Source of the DNA: Chryseobacterium paridis
GTDB lineage: Bacteria > Bacteroidota > Bacteroidia > Flavobacteriales > Weeksellaceae
Direction of reading: 5' to 3'
Assembly (NCBI RefSeq): GCF_016595215.1
Contig: NZ_JAENHK010000005.1
Location: 204,100-268,099, forward strand
DNA: 64,000 nucleotides
The notes beneath the pieces are model-generated. The model was not told the origin of the DNA. It searched no databases and saw only the letters and a program-made list of their open reading frames with translations. The position numbers were made by a program, and so were the translations under genes. Below, piece after piece: positions 1 through 8,156 of the stretch. The number at the start of each line of letters is the position of its first letter. Positions within the stretch are counted from its first letter, which is position 1.

Positions 1-80
1 ATGCTATGGATGATGTCAAAGACCAATTCAACAGTGATAGAATGGCTGATGAATATTATAAAGTTCTTTATAACTATTGA
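1..80 (+). CDS. C-terminal fragment of a protein entering from the left
   Basis: Reading from base 3, an open frame encodes about 25 residues and stops with TGA at 78-80. The visible end carries a DRMADEYYKVLY pattern. Ends of the form DRM-x-x-EYY are familiar from GT-B glycosyltransferases such as glucan phosphorylase-type enzymes, but 25 residues are too few to name a family. The frame is open to the window edge, so most of the gene lies outside. The GAAATTG-type repeat and a palindrome follow directly. Confidence 0.4.
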   Translation, partial: AMDDVKDQFNSDRMADEYYKVLYNY

Positions 81-87
81 GGGGGAG

Positions 88-232
88 AATTGTGAAACTG
101 TGAAATTGTAAAATTGTAAAATTGCAAATGGGCTAAATAGCAGAAAGGCTTACAAGATTTCAAATTGTAAAAAGACAAAAATAATTAGTAATAACAAAAT
201 CAAGAAGCGATTTTACCGTTTCGCGATTTTGC
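88..232. repeat. Intergenic element with iterated octamer arms, copy 1
   Basis: The left arm (about 88-129) repeats units of the form TGAAATTG or TAAAATTG. The right arm (about 206-232) carries the complementary pattern, such as GCGATTTT-ACCG. The arms face each other, so a transcript could form a long imperfect hairpin. Related elements lie at 22433-22722 and 44773-44946. No coding potential is seen. Confidence 0.6.
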
Positions 233-276
233 TTTACATAAAATTCCGGTGAAATTTCACCGGAATTTTATGTAAA
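233..276. terminator. 44-bp perfect palindrome, likely bidirectional terminator
   Basis: Bases 233-254 are the exact reverse complement of 255-276, with TTCCGGTGAAA next to the centre. The palindrome touches the stop codon of the minus-strand DUF6496 gene and also lies beyond the plus-strand gene ending at 80. Its outer arms are T/A-rich on both strands. This fits a shared terminator between convergent genes. Confidence 0.6.
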
Positions 277-462
277 CTAATCTTTTTTCTTTTTAGGAAC
301 TTTTAAGCCTTTTTCTCGGGCTTCAGAAATTCCTATAGCAACAGCCTGTTTTTGACTTGTCACTTTCTTTCCAGAAGAGGATTTCAATTTACCCTCTTTG
401 AATTCGTGCATTACCTTTCCAACTTTGTCCTGAGCTTTGTCTGAATATTTTGTTTTGCTCAT
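277..462 (-). CDS. DUF6496 family small basic protein
   Basis: A 61-residue lysine-rich protein. The order KAQDKVGKVMHEFKEGKL, then KVTSQKQAVAIGIS-EAR, then a basic KKKK tail matches the DUF6496 family, which is widespread in bacteria and has no established function. In the family the QAVAIGLSEAR segment is the best conserved part. It has no signal peptide and no membrane segment, so it is probably cytoplasmic, and the charge would suit nucleic-acid binding (inference only). It lies 10 bp downstream of the next minus-strand gene and is probably co-transcribed with it. Confidence 0.8.
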   Translation of the reverse strand: MSKTKYSDKAQDKVGKVMHEFKEGKLKSSSGKKVTSQKQAVAIGISEAREKGLKVPKKKKD

Positions 463-472
463 GATATTTTTT

Positions 473-946
473 TTAAGATTTTGGTAGGGAAACCCCTAAT
501 TCGTAAACTTTAGCATGTTTTAAATACTTTGAACGCTCTCTGGAAGTAACCGACTCTAAACGATCATTTTTGATCACAATAATCGGATCTTCTGTATTTT
601 CGATTTCAAAATTAGCGAAATACCTTTCTTCCGGGCTTGCTTTATCATTGGAAGCCTTTATTTTCTGTAATTCGTTAGCATATTTTTTAAATCCCGGATC
701 TGAAGAATGGATAAATTTATATTCATCTCCTGCATCCACATAATAATGAAGTTTTTTTTCTATTAAACCTGCTTCATCTGTAATCTGAGGATTATCATTT
801 CCATCCTTAAAACTTACTTCTACCAAAGTTCCTCCTTTTTTTTGAGCACATCCTTCAGCATCTTTAAAACTTGAAAACCCTGTATAAACAATTTGATCAT
901 TTAAAACGTATCGGTTTAATTTCTGATTGAATGCATTCGTTTCCAT
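473..946 (-). CDS. Conserved hypothetical protein, 157 aa
   Basis: A soluble 157-residue protein without signal peptide or membrane helix. I do not recognise the family. It is rich in charged residues, holds a single Cys near residue 33 (EGCAQKKGG), and has a predicted alpha/beta pattern with a Lys/Glu-rich middle. The start METNAFNQ follows an AT-rich stretch, and the gene diverges from the GG-leader peptide gene at 1076. The 10-bp gap to the DUF6496 gene suggests one transcript. Confidence 0.65.
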   Translation of the reverse strand: METNAFNQKLNRYVLNDQIVYTGFSSFKDAEGCAQKKGGTLVEVSFKDGNDNPQITDEAGLIEKKLHYYVDAGDEYKFIHSSDPGFKKYANELQKIKASNDKASPEERYFANFEIENTEDPIIVIKNDRLESVTSRERSKYLKHAKVYELGVSLPKS

Positions 947-1075
947 AATTATTATTTTAGCTTGATTTATAATTATATATTCAATTTTTTTGCCAAATCG
1001 ATTTTTTTTAAAAAAATCACAATTAAATGATTTTTTTTGCTATTTTGGATCTTACAATCAAAATTTATAATTACT

Positions 1076-1285
1076 ATGAAGAATTTAAAGAAAATAACAA
1101 GAGAACACCTCAAGCAGGTACAAGGAGGAGTTCGTCCGGGAATGAGAAAATGTATAGATGAGGTTACTTGTACACTCAAAATATTTTGGATCGGAGGCGG
1201 AGTCGACAGTCCATGTACTTCAACTTTTCCCACATGTGCTCCAGAAGGATATGAACCTCCAATAGACGAACCAACCCAAGCATAA
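1076..1285 (+). CDS. GG-leader (bacteriocin-like) precursor peptide
   Basis: A 69-residue peptide. The first 18 residues, MKNLKKITREHLKQVQGG, follow the leader consensus seen in Bacteroidota RiPP or bacteriocin-like precursors: Lys-rich start, Leu and Glu/His-Leu spacing, then a double glycine at 17-18. Cleavage after Gly18 would release a core of 51 residues with four Cys and an acidic, Pro-rich end (EPPIDEPTQA). The ATG at 1076 gives exactly this leader; a longer reading from 1037 adds residues unlike a leader. No peptidase-ABC transporter, radical SAM or other maturation gene lies nearby. A strong hairpin follows the stop codon directly. Confidence 0.75.
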   Translation: MKNLKKITREHLKQVQGGVRPGMRKCIDEVTCTLKIFWIGGGVDSPCTSTFPTCAPEGYEPPIDEPTQA

Positions 1286-1286
1286 T

Positions 1287-1325
1287 AAAACAAAAACCAG
1301 AACTTAAAGTTCTGGTTTTTGTTTT
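1287..1325 (+). terminator. Intrinsic terminator after the GG-leader peptide gene
   Basis: A 19-bp perfect stem (1287-1305 with 1307-1325) has a single base at its centre and ends in a TTTTTGTTTT run. It starts two bases after the stop codon. The A-rich 5' arm makes it potentially active in both directions. Confidence 0.85.
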
Positions 1326-1376
1326 ATACGGTTATATGCCTAAGAATTATTAAATTTGAAATCTTTAAAATTTAAA

Positions 1377-3506
1377 ATGAAAAAAATCCTATTAACTCTT
1401 AGTGCTGTGGTAGTATTCCATAATCTATCCGCACAGGAAATCACATTAGATAAAATATATTCAGGATATTACCGTGGAAAAGGCATTGCCGGAATTACTT
1501 CCATGAAAAACGGAGAAAACTACCTTGTTATCGAACAAGGTGGAATTGCAAAATATTCTTACAAAACTTCTCAAAAAGAAGGAAATATCGTAGATGGTAA
1601 TTACTTAAGCTATGAATTTTCAGATGATGAATCAAAAATTCTTTTGTTAAAAGGAAGCCAACCTATTTACAGGCATTCATTTTTAGGGAACTTTGATGTT
1701 AAAGATTTAAAATCAGGAAAGGTGATCAGCTTAAATGATGGTAAGACAGTTCAGGAACCAAGATTCTCGCCGGACGCCACTAAAGTAGCATTCATTGCTG
1801 AAAACAATTTATTCTTTCAGGATTTAACGTCTGGAAAGATTACTCAGATTACTTCAGATGGGAAGAAAAATTCCATTATTAATGGATTGGCAGATTGGGT
1901 GTATGAAGAGGAATTCGGACATGCAAGACAATTTGAGTGGACTAAAAATTCAGATGCTATCGTATTTGTAAAATCGGATGAAAGCCAGGTTCCGGAAATA
2001 TATATTCCCATCTACGGAAAGACACTGTATCCCACAGAAATGCGTTATAAGTATCCTAAAGCAGGTGAAAAAAACTCGGTAGTTTCTGCACAATTGTATC
2101 GTCTTGATTCAGGAAAAACTATTCCACTTAACCTCAGTTCTTTTAAAAATTACTACATTCCCAATGTTGTTCAAACTGCCAAAGCAGATGAAATTGTTTT
2201 AATTACTTCGGAAAGAATCCAAAATGCTTCAGATGTTTTAAAAGTCAATACAAAAACTGGAGCTGTTCAAAAATTATTTACAGAAACGGACGAAAAATGG
2301 ATCGAAACAGATAGTCCAACACTTGAATTCCTTGAAGATGATTCGTTCCTTTGGGGTTCAGAAAGAGACGGTAACAAACATCTATATTGGTATGATAAGG
2401 ATGGTAAATTAAAAAAACAAGTCACAAAAGGAAATTGGGAAGTAACTGATTATTACGGATACAATCCAAAATCTAAAGATATTTATGTTCAGACAACTGA
2501 AAAAGGGAGCATCAATAAAGTTGTTTCCAAAATTAATATCGAAAACGGAAAATCTCAGCTGATCTCGAATGCTGAAGGAAACAATTCAGCAAATTTCAGC
2601 AAAAACTACAATTACTTTATCGAAACATCTTCCAGTGTTTCCAAGCCAAACACTTTTGTACTAAAAGATGGAAATGGTAAAACAATAAAAGAGCTTCAAA
2701 ATAACAATGACCAACTTCAAAAATTAAAATCTGATAATTTTGTTGAAAAGGAATTCATCACTATTCCGAATGCGGCAGGTGATCAAATGAACGCGTGGAT
2801 AATGAAGCCTAAGAATTTTGATCCAAACAAAAAATATCCATTGTTTATGTATCAATATTCTGGTCCCGGCTCTCAGCAGGTGGCCAATTCATGGGATTCA
2901 GGAAATGCTTTATGGTTCAACCATTTGGTTCAAAAAGGATATATCGTAGCATGTGTGGATGGACGTGGAACAGGTTATAAAGGGGCCAAATTCAAAAAAG
3001 TAACCTATATGAATCTTGGAAAATATGAAATAGAGGATCAGATCACAGCAGCAAAATGGTTTGGGAATCAATCCTATATTGATAAAACAAGAATCGGAAT
3101 GTTCGGATGGAGTTTTGGTGGATATATGACGAGTTTAGCAATGACAAAAGGAGCTGATGTTTTCAAAGTTGGAATTGCTGTAGCACCAGTAACTAACTGG
3201 AGATATTACGATTCAGTGTATACGGAAAGGTTTATGAGAACACCACAGGAAAATGCTGATGGATATGATAAGAATTCTCCTACAGAATATGCAAATCTTT
3301 TAAAAGGGAAACTACTTCTGATCCACGGTACAGCAGATGATAACGTACATTTCCAGAATTCTATGGAATTTTCAGAAGCGTTAATCCAAAATAAAAAACA
3401 GTTTGACTTCATGGCTTACCCAGATAAAAATCACGGAATCAATGGAGGACAGACAAGACCTCAACTGTATCAAAAAATGACAGATTTTATTGTAAAGAAT
3501 TTATAA
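1377..3506 (+). CDS. Dipeptidyl peptidase IV-type S9 serine peptidase, exported
   Basis: A 709-residue S9 family peptidase that removes dipeptides (often X-Pro) from peptide N-termini in the periplasm. The ATG at 1377 gives a clean signal peptide (MKKILLTLSAVVVFHNLSAQ); a TTG seven codons upstream is possible but adds charge before it. The N-terminal half is the DPPIV beta-propeller, with the DWVYEEEF segment that supplies the double Glu binding the substrate amino terminus. The C-terminal alpha/beta hydrolase domain has nucleophile Ser579 in GWSFGGYM, the acid Asp in HGTADDN (654/655) and His686 in DKNHG. The oxyanion-site Tyr is probably in the YQYSGPG segment. Length matches bacterial DPPIV. 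The three POT transporters downstream could import its products. Confidence 0.93.
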   Translation: MKKILLTLSAVVVFHNLSAQEITLDKIYSGYYRGKGIAGITSMKNGENYLVIEQGGIAKYSYKTSQKEGNIVDGNYLSYEFSDDESKILLLKGSQPIYRHSFLGNFDVKDLKSGKVISLNDGKTVQEPRFSPDATKVAFIAENNLFFQDLTSGKITQITSDGKKNSIINGLADWVYEEEFGHARQFEWTKNSDAIVFVKSDESQVPEIYIPIYGKTLYPTEMRYKYPKAGEKNSVVSAQLYRLDSGKTIPLNLSSFKNYYIPNVVQTAKADEIVLITSERIQNASDVLKVNTKTGAVQKLFTETDEKWIETDSPTLEFLEDDSFLWGSERDGNKHLYWYDKDGKLKKQVTKGNWEVTDYYGYNPKSKDIYVQTTEKGSINKVVSKINIENGKSQLISNAEGNNSANFSKNYNYFIETSSSVSKPNTFVLKDGNGKTIKELQNNNDQLQKLKSDNFVEKEFITIPNAAGDQMNAWIMKPKNFDPNKKYPLFMYQYSGPGSQQVANSWDSGNALWFNHLVQKGYIVACVDGRGTGYKGAKFKKVTYMNLGKYEIEDQITAAKWFGNQSYIDKTRIGMFGWSFGGYMTSLAMTKGADVFKVGIAVAPVTNWRYYDSVYTERFMRTPQENADGYDKNSPTEYANLLKGKLLLIHGTADDNVHFQNSMEFSEALIQNKKQFDFMAYPDKNHGINGGQTRPQLYQKMTDFIVKNL

Positions 3507-3527
3507 TATTTGTTCATTATACGATGT

Positions 3528-3564
3528 AAACGAGGCTGATTATTTTAATCAGCCTCGTTTTTTA
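3528..3564. terminator. Intrinsic terminator between convergent genes
   Basis: Stem 3528-3542 pairs with 3546-3560 around a TTT loop (core CGAGGCTGATTA). It is followed by a T run on the plus strand, and the A-rich left arm gives a shorter T run on the minus strand. It lies between the DPPIV gene and the convergent TonB-receptor gene. Confidence 0.85.
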
Positions 3565-3600
3565 TTAATTGATTGTGAGTAGAATTAAGAGTATATTATA

Positions 3601-6075
3601 CTAGAATTTTATATTATAACCCACAGTAAATCGGGTTCCAAAAATATTGAAATGTTGAGAGTCATATGCTGACTGAGGATATCTCCCATTGAAGGTAACT
3701 GCATTGTAGGCTTTATCATAATCTTCAGAAGACACATTAATAAGTCTCCATTTGGGAATAATGTTAAAAGCATTAAGAACACCAATATTAATGGTATTTC
3801 TATCATTGATGTGGTAGTTGATCATCAGATCTGTGGTCATCCTGGTTCTAAATTCCAGGTATGCCATAGCTGCTTCATTAGGAGCATTCCATCCTGCATA
3901 CGCATCTGAAGAAGTACCATCATTTACAAATTTAGCCGGACCAAATATGGTATTGTTGACCGAAAAATTCCATTTTTTAATATTATAATCCACACCCACA
4001 ACACCTTTCATAGAAGGACGTGAAGTAGTTGTAAGAGCTTCCTCCATTCTGTTAAAAAACGGATCCCTACCTATTCTTTGCTCATTCAAAGCATCGAGCA
4101 TTCTGGATTGTCTGAGGATTTTTGAATAATTAACATTAGCTGCAAAATTAAATGCCATTTTCCCTTTTCCTAAATCAATATTTCTGTAATTAGCTACAAT
4201 ATCAGCTCCGACCGTCTGGGTATTAATCCCATTGATGAAGAAACTTGCGGAAGCCACATTTGCTATTCCTAAATCTCTCATTCTTGAACTCAAAAGAATT
4301 CTATCTTTAATGGTAATCCAATACCCATCAATAGTCATAGAAAAATTCTTGTTAGGTTGAATACCAAATCCTGAAGTAAAATTGAGTGATCTTTCTGCAG
4401 TAAGCTTCGGTATTCCTACTTTTTGCGCCTCTGGACTCACATTACTAAATAGACCTTCTACGAATACTGAACCATTAGTAAATGAAGCCTGGTTGGTAGA
4501 AAGATATATTTGCTGTAATGAAGGAGCTCTAAAACCAGTGGAAGCTGAAGCTCTGAAAATAAGTTTCTTACCAATAATATCTTGTCTTAGACTCCCCTTC
4601 CATACAAATGCGCTTCCGAAATCACTGTAATTTTCATAACGGGCGGTAGCATTCAGGGAAGTACTTTCTGAAAAATCAAAGGCTGCGTCAGCATAAACTC
4701 CAATATTAGAACGAGAGAATTTTCCTGCCGAGGAAGCATTCATTCCAGGGAAAGAAATCGCTCCGGGAACCGGATTATAGGAGATCTGGTCCCCAGAATA
4801 AATTTCATACCATTCTCTTCGGGCTTCTGTACCGAAAGCAATCGCAAATACATCAGAAAATCGTTTAGTAACATCAATGTTTCCTAGCAAATTATTGAAG
4901 CTAAAACCGCCAGGTTTAAAATAAGTAGGACTATTCAGACCCAATGCAGGATTAAAAGTATTTCTTACTGTATATAAAATTTCATTCCCTCCTGTTGTAG
5001 CACTTATATCAATGCCCCAACCATTAAGAGTCTTTGTTTTAAATCCCAAAGTACCTCCATAATCAGATACATTTCCTTCGAAAGTGGGTCCAAAACCAAT
5101 ATAACCATCTGGTGAATTCGGAATAGGTGCGAGAGGGTTGTTTTGAGGACCAACCCAGTATGGTGGACGATAATTGGCAAAACTATTCACTTTTTTGGCC
5201 ACGTAAGCTGCATTTCCATAGAATTTACTGCGTTCAGATATAGGAATCATCGCGTTGGCAGAGAAGCTCGTACTTGTTTTTTGAGGTAATGCATTCTTAT
5301 TCTGAGCGTCCGGAAATCTTGAAAGATAATCCTCTACTACAGCCTGAGATGCTCCAAAAGTCTGTGCTTCCCAATACGGATTTACGGTACCATTCCGATA
5401 TGCATAATTATTATTTTGTAAACTTGCTGCAATTGTTATAAAACCACCTTTCTTAAATGTTGTACCCGTGATACCATTAAAGCTTTGTGAAAAGCCATCG
5501 CCTTTGGAGAACAATCCTGTATTTAAATTGATTTCAGAGAAACTGATATTATCTTTCAGAATTACATTAACGACTCCTGCAATAGCATCAGATCCATATT
5601 GTGCAGAAGCCCCATCTCTTAAAATTTCAATTTTTTTGATTGCTATATTAGGGATGGATGACAGATCGGCTCCTGTTTCTCCTTTTCCAATTGTATTTTG
5701 AGTAAAAATAAGTGAAGATTGATTCTTTCTTTTACCATTTATTAAAATAAGTGTTCTGGAAGAACCTAAGTTTCTGATTTCATATGGATCGAGCAAAGAG
5801 GTAGCATCTTGTACGGCCGCACTGGTAGAATTAAAGGAAGGTATTCTGTATTGTAATGCCTGATCTACTGTATTGTAACCAGAAGATTGAAGAATGGAGG
5901 CATCTATAGCATCAATGGGGAGAGGAGTAGCAATACTGGATCGCGGAGCAGCTCTGGTACCTACCATGATGACTTCATCAATAGATTTTTCCTTACTAAG
6001 GCTGTCTTTATTTTGTGCGTAGAGAAGACTTACATTTCCAAGAAAAAATGCAATAGCAACTGAAGTTTTTTTCAT
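3601..6075 (-). CDS. TonB-dependent outer-membrane receptor
   Basis: An 824-residue TonB-dependent receptor that imports a ligand (siderophore, metal complex, cofactor or peptide) across the outer membrane. The start MKKTSVAIAFFLGN gives a signal peptide cleaved after LLYAQ; an 18-codon upstream extension is not signal-like and was dropped. A TonB-box-like SIDEVIMVG (about 31-39) precedes the plug domain, which contains the IRNLGSSRTLILINGKR and ILRDGASAQYGSDAIAGV signatures near residues 115-190. The rest is beta-barrel, ending in the terminal Phe typical of outer-membrane barrels. There is no N-terminal carboxypeptidase-like domain and no SusD partner, so it is not a SusCD pair. The substrate cannot be told from sequence; the peptidase and peptide transporters on either side make a peptide-related role possible. 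Confidence 0.9.
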   Translation of the reverse strand: MKKTSVAIAFFLGNVSLLYAQNKDSLSKEKSIDEVIMVGTRAAPRSSIATPLPIDAIDASILQSSGYNTVDQALQYRIPSFNSTSAAVQDATSLLDPYEIRNLGSSRTLILINGKRKNQSSLIFTQNTIGKGETGADLSSIPNIAIKKIEILRDGASAQYGSDAIAGVVNVILKDNISFSEINLNTGLFSKGDGFSQSFNGITGTTFKKGGFITIAASLQNNNYAYRNGTVNPYWEAQTFGASQAVVEDYLSRFPDAQNKNALPQKTSTSFSANAMIPISERSKFYGNAAYVAKKVNSFANYRPPYWVGPQNNPLAPIPNSPDGYIGFGPTFEGNVSDYGGTLGFKTKTLNGWGIDISATTGGNEILYTVRNTFNPALGLNSPTYFKPGGFSFNNLLGNIDVTKRFSDVFAIAFGTEARREWYEIYSGDQISYNPVPGAISFPGMNASSAGKFSRSNIGVYADAAFDFSESTSLNATARYENYSDFGSAFVWKGSLRQDIIGKKLIFRASASTGFRAPSLQQIYLSTNQASFTNGSVFVEGLFSNVSPEAQKVGIPKLTAERSLNFTSGFGIQPNKNFSMTIDGYWITIKDRILLSSRMRDLGIANVASASFFINGINTQTVGADIVANYRNIDLGKGKMAFNFAANVNYSKILRQSRMLDALNEQRIGRDPFFNRMEEALTTTSRPSMKGVVGVDYNIKKWNFSVNNTIFGPAKFVNDGTSSDAYAGWNAPNEAAMAYLEFRTRMTTDLMINYHINDRNTINIGVLNAFNIIPKWRLINVSSEDYDKAYNAVTFNGRYPQSAYDSQHFNIFGTRFTVGYNIKF

Positions 6076-6337
6076 ATGTATTTGATATTTTAAATTTATT
6101 ATATATTCAATGAAATAATCTTTCAACAATGTAAATTTTCAATAAAAATACAAATAAAATACAAAAAACAAAAAGAATTAACTAAAACAACCATAACATA
6201 CGCAAAGAATAATATAATTGTTTTTTCGCATTTTATTTCAATAAACCACCATTTCATAATTTAAAAAAACACATTATATTAATTTCATTAATCATTTTTG
6301 AAAGTGTTATTTATTTTATCAATTAAAATTAAAAACT

Positions 6338-6345
6338 TATTTTTG
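6338..6345 (+). promoter_or_regulatory. -7 promoter box of the first POT gene
   Basis: TATTTTTG matches the Bacteroidota -7 consensus TAnnTTTG exactly and lies 21 bp before the ATG at 6367. No good -33 TTTG is seen at 19-20 bp upstream. Confidence 0.5.
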
Positions 6346-6366
6346 GGAAATTTGAAATTTGAATAG

Positions 6367-8022
6367 ATGAAGACTAAACATCCTAAAGGCCTGCCTTTTC
6401 TATTTTTCACAGAAATGTGGGAGCGTTTCGGGTATTATTTGATCCTCGGAATTTTTGTTCTTTATGTCATTGAACCTACAGGTTTAAAAGGAGGTCTTGG
6501 CCTTCCGGATAAAAAAGCTGATGACATTTTTGGAACTTATATCGCACTAACGTACCTGACTCCTTTTATTGGAGGTTTTTTAGCCGACCGTGTTTTAGGC
6601 TATATCAAATCTATCTATTTAGGTGGTATTTTAATGGCTGCAGGGTATATCGGAATGGGAGTTTTTAAAGAATTACCTTTATTCTACGGATCTTTAGCCT
6701 TAATTATTATTGGAAATGGCTTCTTTAAGCCCACCATCTCTACACTTTTGGGAAACCTGTATTCTGAAGAACCCTACAAAGCAAATAAAGATTCGGGATA
6801 CAATATTTTCTATATGGGAATTAATATCGGAGCCTTTATATGTAATATCATTGCTGCTTTTATGCGTAATAAATTCGGTTGGGGTGAAGCTTTCATTACT
6901 GCTGGAGTAGGTATGCTCATTGGTATGGTGATTTTTACCATTGGAAGAAAACACTACATTCATGCAGCGCAAATGAAACCTGGACAAGAAGGAGATACCA
7001 AGCTTTCTGAAATTCTGATTAAAGTTTTTTTACCAGCACTCGTTGCAGGTGCAATTGGCTGGTTTATACCTAATAACATTTTTGGAAGTGACAGTACAGA
7101 TGCATTTATTTTTGCATGTGTTCCTGTGATCTACTTTTACGCTTCTCTTTATTTTAAAGCAAAACCGGAAGAAAAAACATCTATCGGAGCTTTGCTATCT
7201 GTATTTTTAATCAGCATGTTTTTCTGGGCCGTTTTTAAACAAAACGGAACGGCGTTAACAAGATGGGCCAACTACTACACAGATAGAAGTGTTCCTGCTT
7301 CTATTGAAAAACCACTAGAAGATATCTATATGGTAGATGGAAAAAGTTATGAGGATAAAGAAGTTCCAGTTTACGACAATCAATTCCAGTCACAAAAAGA
7401 TGAGAAAGGAAACACAATTAAAATACAAGGAAAAGATATCTATTTTAAAAATATTAAACCTGAACAACGGGCAGAATTAGAAAAAAATCCTAAGGCTAAG
7501 GTCTATTTATATAATACTGAATTGTTCCAATCTATTAATCCATTTTGGGTTATCGCACTAACACCGGTCATTGTCGGCTTTTGGGCACTACTTAGGAAAA
7601 GAGGAAAAGAACCTCTTACACCTACAAAAATTGTTTTAGGACTATTTATTACAGCATTGTCCTGTTTGGTGATGGTTTTAGCAGTAGTAGCTGGAGACAA
7701 TGGTGCAGTCAAGGTTTCCCCCTGGTGGTTGATTGCAGGTTACGGCGTTGTTACCGTTGGAGAACTCTGTCTGTCTCCAATGGGTTTATCTTTTGTTTCT
7801 AAGCTATCACCTCCAAGAATTACAGCCCTAATGATGGGTGGATTTTTCCTTGCCAATTCCGTAGGAAATAAACTTTCAGGAATCTTAGCAAGTACATGGT
7901 ATAGCTATGATAATAAGATGAATTATTTCCTTGTTAATTTCGCTTTATTAATTTTTGCGACATTATTAGGACTTTCTATGTTAAAAAGATTGAACAAAAT
8001 CATGAAAGAAAAAGGACATTAA
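6367..8022 (+). CDS. POT/PTR2 family proton-dependent oligopeptide transporter 1
   Basis: A 551-residue integral membrane protein of the POT (PTR2, NPF) branch of the major facilitator superfamily, taking up di- and tripeptides with protons. The first helix has the family ExxERFxYY motif (EMWERFGYY, residues 16-24), and the FYMGINIGA segment of helix 5 is present. About 12-14 hydrophobic helices are visible. A hydrophilic insertion of about 70 residues near 305-375 (from RWANYYTDRS on) is a feature of many Bacteroidota POT proteins. It is the first of three POT genes in a row, each with its own start region; a terminator at 8046 separates it from the second. Confidence 0.92.
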   Translation: MKTKHPKGLPFLFFTEMWERFGYYLILGIFVLYVIEPTGLKGGLGLPDKKADDIFGTYIALTYLTPFIGGFLADRVLGYIKSIYLGGILMAAGYIGMGVFKELPLFYGSLALIIIGNGFFKPTISTLLGNLYSEEPYKANKDSGYNIFYMGINIGAFICNIIAAFMRNKFGWGEAFITAGVGMLIGMVIFTIGRKHYIHAAQMKPGQEGDTKLSEILIKVFLPALVAGAIGWFIPNNIFGSDSTDAFIFACVPVIYFYASLYFKAKPEEKTSIGALLSVFLISMFFWAVFKQNGTALTRWANYYTDRSVPASIEKPLEDIYMVDGKSYEDKEVPVYDNQFQSQKDEKGNTIKIQGKDIYFKNIKPEQRAELEKNPKAKVYLYNTELFQSINPFWVIALTPVIVGFWALLRKRGKEPLTPTKIVLGLFITALSCLVMVLAVVAGDNGAVKVSPWWLIAGYGVVTVGELCLSPMGLSFVSKLSPPRITALMMGGFFLANSVGNKLSGILASTWYSYDNKMNYFLVNFALLIFATLLGLSMLKRLNKIMKEKGH

Positions 8023-8045
8023 TTATTCCTTTTTAACATATAATT

Positions 8046-8077
8046 AAAGCTGTAGCAGAGTTCTACAGCTTTTTTAT
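8046..8077 (+). terminator. Intrinsic terminator after POT 1
   Basis: A 10-bp stem AAAGCTGTAG/CTACAGCTTT with a 7-nt loop (8046-8072) is followed by a T run, 24 bp past the stop codon. Confidence 0.85.
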
Positions 8078-8097
8078 TTAAATATAAAATTAAAATC

Positions 8098-8127
8098 TTG
8101 CCAAAAACTCAAAAAAAACTATATTTG
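8098..8127 (+). promoter_or_regulatory. Promoter of POT 2
   Basis: A -33-like TTG (8098-8100) is followed by a 19-bp spacer and TATATTTG (8120-8127), a full match to the Bacteroidota -7 box. The ATG lies 29 bp downstream. Confidence 0.65.
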
Positions 8128-8156
8128 CTAGTCTTAACAAAAAATTAACTATAAAT

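Noticed and set aside
973..1293. 106-codon minus-strand frame opposite the GG-leader peptide
   Set aside because: It overlaps the well-supported GG-leader gene completely and encodes no recognisable pattern.
3601..6075. SusC of a SusCD polysaccharide locus
   Set aside because: No SusD gene, no N-terminal carboxypeptidase-like domain and no glycan enzymes next to it.
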